The notes beneath the pieces were generated by a model that was given only the letters and a program-made list of their open reading frames with translations, was not told the origin of the DNA and ran no database searches. Source: an uncultured Clostridia bacterium (lineage in GTDB: Bacteria; Bacillota; Clostridia; Oscillospirales; Acutalibacteraceae). From it: 64,000 bases of DNA. Numbering within the stretch: position 1 is the stretch's first letter; each line of letters begins with the position of its first letter. This document shows positions 8,094 to 16,175 of this stretch, piece by piece. The translations under genes and the position numbers were made by a program. The stretch covers positions 1 to 64,000 of the forward strand of contig CAMNXD010000002.1 in the NCBI GenBank assembly GCA_946566955.1. The letters run 5' to 3'.

Positions 8094-9344
8094 ATGAAAT
8101 TTGAAAGCTTTTCGAAAAAACAAACTATCACTTTAACCTGGTGGTTAAAAAATTCGCCTTATGAAAAATTTGACGCGATTATTTGTGATGGGTCAATTCG
8201 AAGCGGCAAAACTCTTTGTATGTCTATTTCATTCATACTGTGGTCATTTTATAAATTCAGCGGAGCTGCATTTGCCATTTGCGGGAAAACTATCCGGTCT
8301 ATACGCAGAAACGTGATTACCCCTGTTCTCCCCATACTTTCTAAGCTGGGATTTAAATGTAAACAAAAGATATCAGAAAATCTTATAGAAATATCCTTTG
8401 ATAAGCGAACTAATATTTTTTATCTTTTTGGTGGAAAAGATGAGTCTTCTGCATCTCTTATTCAAGGTATGACTCTCTCAGGAGTACTCTTCGACGAAGT
8501 TGCTTTAATGCCTAAATCTTTTGTGGATCAAGCTCTTGCAAGGTGCTCTGTATGTGGGTCTAAGTTTTGGTTCAATTGCAACCCTGAGTATCCGGGTCAT
8601 TGGTTTTACAGAGAATGGATACTAAAAAAAGATATTCGGGGTGCGATGTACCTTCATTTTACGATGGATGACAACCCCTCTTTACCGGAGTCGCTCAAAG
8701 AGAGATATCGCAGGCTTTACAGCGGAACTTTTTATCAAAGATTTATTGAAGGAAAATGGGTTGCAGTTGAAGGACTGATCTACCCGTATATGTCGAATGA
8801 GCTAATGTTCTGCGAGCCACCCTCTGAAAGTCCATCGCGCTACGCGCTTTCGTGCGACTATGGAATAGTAAATCCTACCTCTTGCGGTCTTTGGGCTGAA
8901 ATTAATGGCATATGGTACAGAATAGATGAATACTACTATGACTCTAGAAAAGAAGGTGAAACAAGAACCGATGAAGAACATTATAAATATATTTCTCAGA
9001 TGGTAGACAACAGATACATTGACTGTATGACAGTTGACCCTTCTGCAGCTAGTTTTATAACTCTAATACGACGCTATGGAAAATATAAAGTAATCCCAGC
9101 AAAAAACAATGTTTCAGACGGCATAAGCGAGGTTACAATCGCTTTAAAAAGAGGTGACATAAAAATATGCAAAAACTGCACTAACTCTATCCGGGAGTTT
9201 TCTTTATACAGATGGCAAAGCACAACTAGCAAAGATACACCCGTAAAAGAAAACGACCACGCCATGGATGATATAAGATATTTCGTTACAACTATTATGG
9301 CTGCCGATGATGATCCCTTTTTCGCATTGGCTGCTCAGAGATAA
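8094..9344 (+). CDS. phage terminase large subunit, PBSX family
   Basis: A 416-residue DNA-packaging motor. The N-terminal ATPase has Walker A DGSIRSGKT (about residue 35) and Walker B GVLFDEVALM (about 132). The C-terminal nuclease domain shows acidic residues in LSCDYGIVNPTS (about 262), MTVDPSA (about 310) and DHAMDDIRY (about 390). All expected motifs are present and the length is normal, so the enzyme looks functional. It is translationally adjacent to terS (no gap) and is followed 15 bases later by the portal gene. Confidence 0.92.
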   Translation: MKFESFSKKQTITLTWWLKNSPYEKFDAIICDGSIRSGKTLCMSISFILWSFYKFSGAAFAICGKTIRSIRRNVITPVLPILSKLGFKCKQKISENLIEISFDKRTNIFYLFGGKDESSASLIQGMTLSGVLFDEVALMPKSFVDQALARCSVCGSKFWFNCNPEYPGHWFYREWILKKDIRGAMYLHFTMDDNPSLPESLKERYRRLYSGTFYQRFIEGKWVAVEGLIYPYMSNELMFCEPPSESPSRYALSCDYGIVNPTSCGLWAEINGIWYRIDEYYYDSRKEGETRTDEEHYKYISQMVDNRYIDCMTVDPSAASFITLIRRYGKYKVIPAKNNVSDGISEVTIALKRGDIKICKNCTNSIREFSLYRWQSTTSKDTPVKENDHAMDDIRYFVTTIMAADDDPFFALAAQR

Positions 9345-9359
9345 AAAGGAGTATGAAAA

Positions 9360-10544
9360 GTGGAATTTTTCAAAAAGAAAAAGAAACCCGAAGCTGCCGT
9401 TCAGACAGCCCCCTGCCCTTCAAATTCAACTCATCCTTTTAGCATACTCGAAAAATATATTCCCCTTTCAGAGACTGAAATTAAGCTTTATCGCGCTTTG
9501 CGTGAAGCGGTCCCTATTATCGATGCTGCTATTTCTAAGATTATTCGTCTTACAGGCGAATTTCGTATCATCTGCACAGACTCTTACATCGAAAGCGAAA
9601 TTAATAAATTTATTTCAAATGTAAAAGTAAATTCCTGTGAAGTAGGAGCCAATTACTTTATTCTTTCTCACTTAAATCAGCTTCTTACTTATGGAACTGC
9701 TGTTGGTGAAATAGTTATTAATCCCGAAGACAACTCCATATCTGCTCTTTACAATGCTTCTCTTGCAGATGTTGCACTAACAACGAAAGACAGTCCCTTA
9801 AATTTAATAATTTCTCATAGAAAAAAAGACGGTTCTTTAAAGCCAGTTAAATACCCCGAACTTGTTCTTATTTCTTCTCTTAACCCTGAGCCGGGAAGAA
9901 TATATGGAAATTCTGTGATGAAAGGATTGCCCTTCGTCAGCAATATTCTCCTTAAAATCTTTCATAGCATAGGTGCCAACTGGGAAAGAGTTGGAAATGT
10001 TCGATTTGCCGTCACATATAAGCCTTCTTCGGACGCTGGAGAACGTGCTTACGCCAAAGAACGTGCTGCCCAAATAGCCGCTCAGTGGAGCAAAGCGATG
10101 CAAATTGGAGGTCATCCCAGCGACTTTATAGCTGTTGGAGACGTTGGAATAAAAGTTATAGGTGCAGACAATCAAGTATTAGAAAGTCAAGTCCCTGTAA
10201 GACAAATGCTTGAACAGATAGTCAGTAAGCTTTCAATTCCACCTTTTCTTCTAGGTCTTAACTGGTCATCAACTGAAACTATGTCCGACCAACAAGCGGA
10301 AATCTTAGGAAGTGAACTCGAGGCTTATAGAAGACTTCTTAACCCTGTTATTTCTAAAATATGCGATATGTGGCTTAGACTAAATGGATATCAAGCTGAA
10401 TATAAAATTTCTTGGAATAAAATCAAACTCGAAGATCAGCTCCACATTGCTAACTCCCGCTTGATAAACGCTCAAGCTCGAGAAATTGAAAAAAGGCTCG
10501 AAGCCGAAAGCATGGAAAATAATACTTATCATATGGAGGCTTAA
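9360..10544 (+). CDS. phage portal protein
   Basis: A 394-residue portal protein of the PBSX XkdE/YqbA type. The GTG start lies 8 bases after AAAAGGAG. The order of conserved parts is normal: a lysine-rich N-terminus, an early segment on REAVPIIDAAISKI, a central region around NPEPGRIYGNSVMKG, and a C-terminal wing with QVPVRQMLEQIVSKLSIPP. Portals form the dodecameric DNA gate of the procapsid and dock the terminase. Its place between terminase and protease fits the standard head module. Confidence 0.88.
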   Translation: MEFFKKKKKPEAAVQTAPCPSNSTHPFSILEKYIPLSETEIKLYRALREAVPIIDAAISKIIRLTGEFRIICTDSYIESEINKFISNVKVNSCEVGANYFILSHLNQLLTYGTAVGEIVINPEDNSISALYNASLADVALTTKDSPLNLIISHRKKDGSLKPVKYPELVLISSLNPEPGRIYGNSVMKGLPFVSNILLKIFHSIGANWERVGNVRFAVTYKPSSDAGERAYAKERAAQIAAQWSKAMQIGGHPSDFIAVGDVGIKVIGADNQVLESQVPVRQMLEQIVSKLSIPPFLLGLNWSSTETMSDQQAEILGSELEAYRRLLNPVISKICDMWLRLNGYQAEYKISWNKIKLEDQLHIANSRLINAQAREIEKRLEAESMENNTYHMEA

Positions 10545-10547
10545 ATC

Positions 10548-11543
10548 ATGAAAGATGGTTATGTACTAAAAAGTAAATCAAGTTCATCAGTTTCTTCGGA
10601 AGAACTCGGACTTATAAATAATCTTACTAGAAGAAATTTTTCTTCAGAAGAAATATACGTCTTTTCGGTGGTTCTTTGCGACAACGATATAGACCGCGAA
10701 AATGAAAGGTTTACAGATTCTGCACTAGAAAAGCTAGAAAAATTGTTTGTTGGTAAAACAGGTATCTTAGACCACAACCCTACAAGCGAAAATCAAACCG
10801 CAAGGATATTTATGTGCAGGGTTGAAAATATATCCGGCAAAAAGAATTCTTTAGGTCATCAATATAAAAGACTTCTTGCCAAAGCCTATATGCCCCGTTC
10901 GACTAAAAATGAAGATATTATTTTAGAAATTGATTCAGGAATAAAAAAAGAAGTGAGCGTGGGATGCTCCGTGGGAAGTACTTCCTGCTCTATCTGCGGT
11001 AACAATATAAAATCAAACTTTTGTTCTCATGTAAAAGGTAAAAAATACAAAAAAGATGGCTCATACGAAATATGCCATGCTGTGCTCGATAACCCTTTAG
11101 ACGCTTATGAATGGTCGTTTGTGGCAGTGCCAGCGCAGCGTGAAGCTGGAGTGATTAAATCCTATGAAATTTCATTGAAGGGAGGTGAAGAAAAAGTGGA
11201 AGACGTTATAAAGACTTTAAGTAAAGGTAAGTCCGTAAGTTTTAGTGAGTCTCAGGCAACAGAGCTTTTTAACATCATCGCTAAGCTTAAAGCTAAAGCA
11301 GAAATTGGTAAGGTCTATCAAGAAGAACTAAAAAGCGAGGTCATAAAGCTTTCGGCAATGGTTCAACCTGAAATGAACCTCAATCTAATGAAAAGTATTT
11401 CTGAAAAACTTTCTATCGAAGAGCTTAAACTACTTAAAGACTCTTTTAAGTCAAAGCTTGCAAAAACGTTCCCGGTAAAGCCGCAATTCACACCTGAAAA
11501 AACCGAAATAGAAAAAAATCAAAATTCACAATTTAAAATATAA
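10548..11543 (+). CDS. phage prohead protease / scaffold protein (XkdF-like)
   Basis: A 331-residue two-part protein. The N-terminal half resembles phage capsid proteases: DIDRENERFTDSALEKL (about 46-62), GILDHN (about 73) and the motif AYEWSFVAVPAQREAG (about 185) near the end of the domain. A cysteine cluster (CSICGNN...FCSHVKG, about 145-160) could bind metal. The C-terminal third is charged and helical like a scaffold, and ends in a Pro/Glu-rich tail. It lies directly before the capsid gene, as expected. Catalytic residues cannot be fixed by eye. Confidence 0.75.
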   Translation: MKDGYVLKSKSSSSVSSEELGLINNLTRRNFSSEEIYVFSVVLCDNDIDRENERFTDSALEKLEKLFVGKTGILDHNPTSENQTARIFMCRVENISGKKNSLGHQYKRLLAKAYMPRSTKNEDIILEIDSGIKKEVSVGCSVGSTSCSICGNNIKSNFCSHVKGKKYKKDGSYEICHAVLDNPLDAYEWSFVAVPAQREAGVIKSYEISLKGGEEKVEDVIKTLSKGKSVSFSESQATELFNIIAKLKAKAEIGKVYQEELKSEVIKLSAMVQPEMNLNLMKSISEKLSIEELKLLKDSFKSKLAKTFPVKPQFTPEKTEIEKNQNSQFKI

Positions 11544-11560
11544 ATACGGAGGAATTAAAA

Positions 11561-12589
11561 ATGGCATTTTGTAATTCAATAAAATTAGAAAAAGGAATGT
11601 ACAACGTTGGAGGAAAAAGCTTTACAGACGTCCTAGAGCAATTAGATCCTTCTGAAAATTACAAAGGAACCTCCCTCGAAAATCTCGACGCATATCAAAG
11701 ACAGCTTAAAAGATTTAATATAAAAGTGAGCGGTCCGGGGTGTGATATGGTAGAAAAATTCTTTAGCACCTCTGATTCAGCAGTCCTGTTTCCAGAGTTT
11801 TTAACTAGAGCTATAAAGCAAGGAATTCAATCTTCTGAAGTGCTTTCCTCAATAGTTGCCGCCACCACAAAGATAGAAGGAGTAGATTATAGATCAATTA
11901 CTTCTTCAGTAGACGCTCTTGCCTCCAGTGCTCCAAATTACATATCCGAAGGAGGAAGCTTAAGAAGCGTAAATGTGACTAAAAACACTAATTTAGTTTC
12001 ACTAAAAAAGCACGGCAGACTACTTTCCTCCTCTTACGAGGCGCTGAGATTTCAAAACTTAGATGTAATTGCAGTAATTTTAAAGCAAATTGGAATAGAC
12101 ATAGCTAACGAACAACTCGGCGACGCCTTAACTGAGCTAATGGGTTCTGGAGAAACAGCAGTAGGCGAAATTAAAGCAACATATGCTTCTGGCACAACCA
12201 CGGCAGCACTAAGCTATTCTCATTTACTGCAGCTTTGGAAAGGACTAAGTCCTTATAAATTAAATGTTATGCTAGCTTCCAGCAATACCATAAATGATAT
12301 TTTATCTTTAAGCGAAATGAGAGATGCCACAGCAGGACTCGACTTCCAAGGTACAGGAAATATTGTAACACCTATGGGTGCGAAGATCATACTTTGCGAA
12401 GGTGTAACAGGTAAAAAAATTATCGGTCTTGATAAAGATTTTGCACTTCAAATGATTCAGTCTGGGGACGTAGTGGTAGAGTACGACAAGGTAATAGACA
12501 AACAGCTTGAAAGAGCTGGAATTACTATGACTACAGGATTTTCAAAAATATTTGGAGATGCAGTAAAATGTTTAAATTATAGTGTCTAA
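11561..12589 (+). CDS. phage major capsid protein, HK97 fold (XkdG-like)
   Basis: A 342-residue protein after a strong GGAGG site. It resembles PBSX/skin XkdG capsids: an N-terminal delta-like region (LDAYQRQLKRFNIKVSGPG), then FPEFLTRAIKQGI (about 78), and repeated beta-strand-rich sections with EGGSLRSVNV and TPMGAKIILCEGV typical of HK97-fold capsids. It would form the icosahedral shell. A perfect hairpin follows the stop codon (12606-12643), possibly stabilising the upstream message. The frame is intact. Confidence 0.85.
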   Translation: MAFCNSIKLEKGMYNVGGKSFTDVLEQLDPSENYKGTSLENLDAYQRQLKRFNIKVSGPGCDMVEKFFSTSDSAVLFPEFLTRAIKQGIQSSEVLSSIVAATTKIEGVDYRSITSSVDALASSAPNYISEGGSLRSVNVTKNTNLVSLKKHGRLLSSSYEALRFQNLDVIAVILKQIGIDIANEQLGDALTELMGSGETAVGEIKATYASGTTTAALSYSHLLQLWKGLSPYKLNVMLASSNTINDILSLSEMRDATAGLDFQGTGNIVTPMGAKIILCEGVTGKKIIGLDKDFALQMIQSGDVVVEYDKVIDKQLERAGITMTTGFSKIFGDAVKCLNYSV

Positions 12590-12605
12590 TTTCGGGCTTA
12601 AAGCA

Positions 12606-12643
12606 TTGGCTCCTTATAGCATTTATAAACTTTGAGGAGCCAA
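12606..12643 (+). other. intercistronic hairpin after the capsid gene
   Basis: A perfect 9-bp inverted repeat (TTGGCTCCT 12606-12614, AGGAGCCAA 12635-12643) with a 20-base loop and no T run. It lies in the largest gap of the cassette. It looks like an mRNA-stabilising or partial-termination element rather than a full terminator. Confidence 0.6.
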
Positions 12644-12680
12644 ACATCAAAACTTAGACTTGTAAGGAGGGGACCTACCC

Positions 12681-13049
12681 TTGAATTTACAAATGGTCTT
12701 AAAGCGATTTTCAATTATAACTAATATAGAGCTAGATGAGTCTTCATCCTGGGTTACTCTCTGCAAGGACAGTGTGGAAGAAATTAAAAACCATCTGCGA
12801 AAAGGAGTAGATATAGAAGCGCATGCGCATAGATTAGAAGTTGCTGCCGCAACGCTTGCTTTTTATAAATATACTCTTTATCGTGCTTCCAGTCCAGGTA
12901 TGGAGTCTTTTGCGGCTGGAGAAATCAGGATAAAAAGTGACCCTGGGACTTCAGTAAAAATGGCCTATCGAGCTTGGCAAGAAGCTAAAAGTTCTATCGT
13001 AGATTTGATAGAGGATGATAGTTTCATTTTCGAAAGGATTGCTTTTTAG
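12681..13049 (+). CDS. phage head-tail connector-like protein
   Basis: A 122-residue protein with a TTG start preceded by AAGGAGGGG. It is helical and contains the pattern HRLEVAAATLAFYKYTLYRA, similar to small phage proteins found between capsid and head-closure genes in PBSX-like modules (XkdH/YqbG position). The assignment rests mainly on position and length. Its TAG shares one base with the GTG of the next gene (TAGTG), so the two are coupled. Confidence 0.6.
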   Translation: MNLQMVLKRFSIITNIELDESSSWVTLCKDSVEEIKNHLRKGVDIEAHAHRLEVAAATLAFYKYTLYRASSPGMESFAAGEIRIKSDPGTSVKMAYRAWQEAKSSIVDLIEDDSFIFERIAF

Positions 13050-13393
13050 TGTTAAACTACTTGAAAACGCTTATATCAAATTATGGTCAACATATTACTG
13101 TAACCTTTACGGATAGTACTGGAGGAAAAAGTAAATCAATAAAATCCAGAGCTTTCATACAGCCTTTAAGGTCCGATGATCAAAGCCCTTTATATGGAGA
13201 CTATAATTCATCTATCACCACAGAACAGTTTTTATATATTGGCAAAGCTGATGTTAAACTGTGCTCTTGCCCGGAAGGTACTGTAATAGAAACCGCATCA
13301 GGAATTTATGAGATAAAAAAAGCTGAAAACGTTTATCTTGGAAAGAAAGCAATATATGAACGTGCTGTTCTTGAAATTCATTCTAACAAATAA
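13049..13393 (+). CDS. phage head-closure / minor capsid-like protein
   Basis: A 114-residue, beta-rich protein with a GTG start that overlaps the preceding stop by one base. The composition and segments such as AFIQPLRSDDQSPLYGDY and the C-terminal GIYEIKKAENVYLGKKAIY resemble small head-completion proteins of Siphoviridae-type phages. Function is inferred from position: it would seal the portal before tail attachment. No tail gene follows, which is odd if the element still made a phage particle. Confidence 0.55.
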   Translation: MLNYLKTLISNYGQHITVTFTDSTGGKSKSIKSRAFIQPLRSDDQSPLYGDYNSSITTEQFLYIGKADVKLCSCPEGTVIETASGIYEIKKAENVYLGKKAIYERAVLEIHSNK

Positions 13394-13410
13394 AATATTT
13401 TTGATTCTAA

Positions 13411-13435
13411 CCGGACAAGATAAAATTTTGTCCGG
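13411..13435 (+). other. intercistronic hairpin
   Basis: A perfect 8-bp inverted repeat (CCGGACAA 13411-13418, TTGTCCGG 13428-13435) with no T run after it. It lies in the 73-base gap before the last cassette gene and is the second such hairpin in the cassette. Confidence 0.6.
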
Positions 13436-13466
13436 CATCAATTATTTCGAGAAAGGAAATTTTTTA

Positions 13467-13889
13467 ATGCACAAAGATTTCAATAAAATTTGTTTTAATT
13501 CTAAGTTTAGTGAGCCTATAATAGTGTCAGGGAAAGTATTTTCTCTCAGGATTTTATCTTCGTACGACTTTATAATTTTCATGAAAAGATATCATAGACT
13601 CTTAAAGTATTTATTCAATCAAAAAAACAACTTTCATCTTTGCAAAAATATAATAGAAAAGGCTTCTTTGGTATCTATGTGTTTATACATCCCCTCCACT
13701 AATTCTCGTTTGTTTCCAAGCGCAGAGGCTACTCTTAAAGCTCTTAATCCTTTTGAGCTTAAATATATTTATAATCAGTATGTTAAATTAAGCGCTAAGG
13801 CACTACATTACAACAAAAAAATGATTAACATTTTTGAGCGTGTAAAAAAACATGGATACCAACAAATTTTACAAGAAAATAAAAGATAA
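13467..13889 (+). CDS. hypothetical protein at the end of the phage cassette
   Basis: A 140-residue protein that I do not recognise. The ATG at 13467 is chosen because AAAGGAA lies upstream and the open frame before it overlaps the preceding gene. It is basic and helical (SSYDFIIFMKRYHRLLKYLF; LNPFELKYIYNQYVKLSAKA), without signal peptide or membrane segment. The size and position would fit a tail-assembly chaperone or a connector, but no tail-tube or tape-measure gene follows. The rimP promoter begins 12 bases after its stop. Confidence 0.5.
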   Translation: MHKDFNKICFNSKFSEPIIVSGKVFSLRILSSYDFIIFMKRYHRLLKYLFNQKNNFHLCKNIIEKASLVSMCLYIPSTNSRLFPSAEATLKALNPFELKYIYNQYVKLSAKALHYNKKMINIFERVKKHGYQQILQENKR

Positions 13890-13901
13890 TGCTTTAGAGT
13901 A

Positions 13902-13931
13902 TTGACTTGCCTTTATAGAGTGTGGTAGAAT
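13902..13931 (+). promoter_or_regulatory. promoter of the rimP-nusA-infB operon
   Basis: TTGACT at 13902-13907, an 18-bp spacer and TAGAAT at 13926-13931, upstream of a leader hairpin and rimP. Confidence 0.75.
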
Positions 13932-13960
13932 ATTTTATAGTTTGAATTTGCTTACTAGAG

Positions 13961-13985
13961 AAAGAGTGGGAAAATCCCGCTCTTT
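13961..13985 (+). promoter_or_regulatory. rimP leader hairpin, possible attenuator
   Basis: An 11-bp stem with one G-T pair (AAAGAGTGGGA with TCCCGCTCTTT) and a 3-base loop. The last T residues run into TTTTATC. It lies 23 bases before the rimP start. Similar GC-rich hairpins upstream of rimP occur in many Firmicutes; here it could act as a weak terminator controlling readthrough into the translation-factor operon. Confidence 0.55.
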
Positions 13986-14008
13986 TATCTGTATTTTGGA
14001 GGGAGATA

Positions 14009-14491
14009 ATGAATAGTTCATTAAAGTCAGGCATAGCAGATACAGTTAAAAATATAGCTAAGCCTCTAGCTGAAAGTTTAGGGCTTGAATTATGGGATGT
14101 AAAATTCGTCAAAGAAGGCCCGAAGTGGTACCTGCGAGTGTTTATAGACAAAGATCAAGGGATAAATATTGAAGACTGCGAGGAAATGAGCAGAAAGTTA
14201 GACGCTCCGCTCGACCTTTTAGACTGCATTAATCATTCTTATTGCTTGGAGGTGAGTTCTCCGGGAATTGAAAGAGAACTTTCCAGCGATGAACATCTAA
14301 AAAGATATATCGGCTCTAATTTAAATTTAAAGCTGTTTAGACCTAACGAAAAGGGTCAGCGAAATTTAAGCGGAAAGCTCATGTCGTTTGATAAGGATAA
14401 AATCACTATAAACAGCGAAAATGAAACAGTCGAAGCCTTAAGGAAGAATATATCTCATATAAATTTAAAAGTACTAGAGGAGAATTATTAA
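14009..14491 (+). CDS. rimP: ribosome maturation factor RimP
   Basis: A 160-residue protein with the RimP N-terminal alpha/beta domain (LAESLGLELWDVKFVKEGPK; VFIDKDQGINIEDCEEMSR), the conserved VSSPGIERELS and a C-terminal SH3-like domain. It assists late 30S subunit assembly. The start follows GGAGGGAG. It opens the operon rimP-nusA-rnpM-ylxQ-infB-rbfA-nrnA-truB-ribF, and nusA begins one base after its stop. Length and motifs are normal. Confidence 0.97.
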   Translation: MNSSLKSGIADTVKNIAKPLAESLGLELWDVKFVKEGPKWYLRVFIDKDQGINIEDCEEMSRKLDAPLDLLDCINHSYCLEVSSPGIERELSSDEHLKRYIGSNLNLKLFRPNEKGQRNLSGKLMSFDKDKITINSENETVEALRKNISHINLKVLEENY

Positions 14492-14492
14492 A

Positions 14493-15533
14493 ATGAGTAT
14501 TGAAATTTTTGAAGCTCTTAGGTCTCTTGAAAAAGAACGTGGTATATCTATGGACTTTATGCTTGAAAAAATAAACAAAGCTATAGTTACGGGGTGCAAA
14601 AATAATTATGGAGGCAATGAAGAAGTAATAGTCAATTTTGACGAAGAGGAAGGATTATTCGAAGTAAACTTACTAAAAACTGTGGTTGATGAGGTTGTTA
14701 ACCCCGGTAAAGAGATATCTCTTAAAGACGCCCTTAATATAAAAAAAGGTGTAAGTATTGGAGACCAGGTGGGAATTAAGCTCGACACAAAAGAGTTTGG
14801 ACGTATTGCTGCTCAAACTGCTCGCAATATAATTCGTCAAGGTATAAAGGACGGCGAAAAAAGTCAGATTGCCCAGGAATTTCAAAGCAAACAAGATTCT
14901 ATCGTAACTGCTCTTATTGAAAGAATTGATGATAAATCCGGAGCTTTTACCCTTAGAATCGGTAAAGCAGAATCTACCCTCCCCCAGTCTGAACAAATAG
15001 GAAATGAAAAAGTAAGTGAAGGAGATCACATAAAAGTATATCTTTCAGAAGTAAAACTAATGGATAAAGGCCCTAAAATTATGATTTCGCGGACGCATTC
15101 TAACTTTGTGAAAAAGCTATTTGAAAGCGAAGTACCTGAAATTGCAGACGGTACTATAGAAATAAAAGCTGTCTCCAGAGAAGCAGGAGCAAGAAGTAAA
15201 GTTGCACTTATAAGCCATAATCCTAGCGTCGACCCTATTGGTTCGTGTATAGGTCCCCATGGAAGTAGAATCAATACCGTTGTAGAAGAAACTGGTGGAG
15301 AAAAAATAGACCTTATTTTATACAGTACCGATGATAAAAAGTTTATCGCAGCAGCCCTAGCTCCGGCAAACGTCATAAGAGTTGAAATAGACGATGCTCT
15401 TCCAAGCGTTTGCAAAGTAATAGTCCCGGCCTCTCAGCTTTCCCTCGCAATCGGAAACCACGGACAAAACGTAAGGCTAGCAGCTCGGCTCACAGGATAT
15501 AAAATAGATATTCGTCCTGAGCAGGAATTTTAG
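14493..15533 (+). CDS. nusA: transcription termination/antitermination protein NusA
   Basis: A 346-residue protein: N-terminal RNA polymerase-binding domain (to about 130), S1 domain (about 135-200), then two KH domains with the GxxG loops GSCIGPHGSRI (about 250) and LAIGNHGQNVRLAARLTG (about 318). It binds polymerase and nascent RNA to modulate pausing, termination and antitermination. It lacks the acidic repeats of Proteobacterial NusA, as usual for Firmicutes. The gene is tightly spaced after rimP. Confidence 0.97.
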   Translation: MSIEIFEALRSLEKERGISMDFMLEKINKAIVTGCKNNYGGNEEVIVNFDEEEGLFEVNLLKTVVDEVVNPGKEISLKDALNIKKGVSIGDQVGIKLDTKEFGRIAAQTARNIIRQGIKDGEKSQIAQEFQSKQDSIVTALIERIDDKSGAFTLRIGKAESTLPQSEQIGNEKVSEGDHIKVYLSEVKLMDKGPKIMISRTHSNFVKKLFESEVPEIADGTIEIKAVSREAGARSKVALISHNPSVDPIGSCIGPHGSRINTVVEETGGEKIDLILYSTDDKKFIAAALAPANVIRVEIDDALPSVCKVIVPASQLSLAIGNHGQNVRLAARLTGYKIDIRPEQEF

Positions 15534-15563
15534 AGTCTAATTTTTAAGAGTGAGGATTTTAAA

Positions 15564-15836
15564 TTGAAAGTTAAACATATACCTTTGAGAAAGTGCATAG
15601 GCTGCGGACTAAAAAATTCAAAAGAGAATTTTATAATGGTTGTAAGACCTCCTAAAAAGGGAGAAAATTCTTCGCTTCAAGTTCTGCAAGGAAAAAATAA
15701 AAAAGGTGGACGCTCTGCTTACATCTGCGCGAGCCTAGACTGCCTAAAAAAAGCAAGGAAAACTCGACGACTAGAAAGGACTTTCCGTAGTAAGCAAGCT
15801 ACTGAAACATATAGCTTAATTGAAAGGATGCTTTAA
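15564..15836 (+). CDS. rnpM: RNase P modulator RnpM (YlxR)
   Basis: A 90-residue basic protein with the YlxR signature RKCIGCG near the N-terminus and GGRSAYIC further on, two Cys-containing motifs of the family. YlxR (RnpM) has been shown in Bacillus to bind the RNA subunit of RNase P. The start is a TTG preceded by GTGAGGA. The position between nusA and ylxQ is the standard one. Confidence 0.93.
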   Translation: MKVKHIPLRKCIGCGLKNSKENFIMVVRPPKKGENSSLQVLQGKNKKGGRSAYICASLDCLKKARKTRRLERTFRSKQATETYSLIERML

Positions 15837-15840
15837 GCCT

Positions 15841-16149
15841 ATGAATAATAAACTTCTTTCTTTTTTAGGTATAGCACGAAAATCGGGAAATCTCTTTTTG
15901 GGTATGGATAACATTAAAAACAATATCGTTAGAAAAAATATACTACTAATACTCACTACTAAAGACCTTTCGAAATCGTCTTTAAAAAAAATAAAACTTG
16001 TTTCTACGGAAAATAACGCTAGGACTGTTTCAATCGACTGCACCATGCAAGATATAAATTTTGCACTGGGAAAACATTCGGGAATAATTGGAATCTCAAA
16101 TGAAAACATCGTAAATAAAGTGCTTTCCTTAGTGGAACCAAGAGAGTAA
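15841..16149 (+). CDS. ylxQ: YlxQ, L7Ae-family RNA-binding protein
   Basis: A protein of about 102 residues with the L7Ae/L30e fold: LLSFLGIARKSGNLFLGMDNI, then LILTTKDLS and a C-terminal GKHSGIIGISNENI. YlxQ binds kink-turn RNA; its physiological role is not settled. ATG 15841 is preferred; an upstream in-frame TTG at 15820 overlaps the end of rnpM. An AAAGGA site lies 12 bases upstream. It lies between rnpM and infB as in other Firmicutes. Confidence 0.9.
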   Translation: MNNKLLSFLGIARKSGNLFLGMDNIKNNIVRKNILLILTTKDLSKSSLKKIKLVSTENNARTVSIDCTMQDINFALGKHSGIIGISNENIVNKVLSLVEPRE

Positions 16150-16175
16150 TAAACTATTAGGAGGAACTACAATAT

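Larger units (their letters stand above)
7575..13889 (+). mobile_element. PBSX-type phage head-morphogenesis cassette without tail, lysis or integration genes
   Basis: Eight co-directional genes follow the order of the Bacillus PBSX/skin head module: terminase small, terminase large, portal, protease/scaffold, major capsid, two connector-like proteins and one unknown. All frames are intact and the base composition matches the host. No integrase, repressor, tail, holin or lysin gene is present on either side, and the next promoter belongs to rimP. It may be a decayed prophage, a satellite or a domesticated capsid that packages host DNA. Confidence 0.8.

Noticed and set aside
9307-9624. Alternative reading frame at the start of the portal gene
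   Set aside because: It is a shadow of the portal frame; the true portal has a GTG start with good spacing and family motifs.
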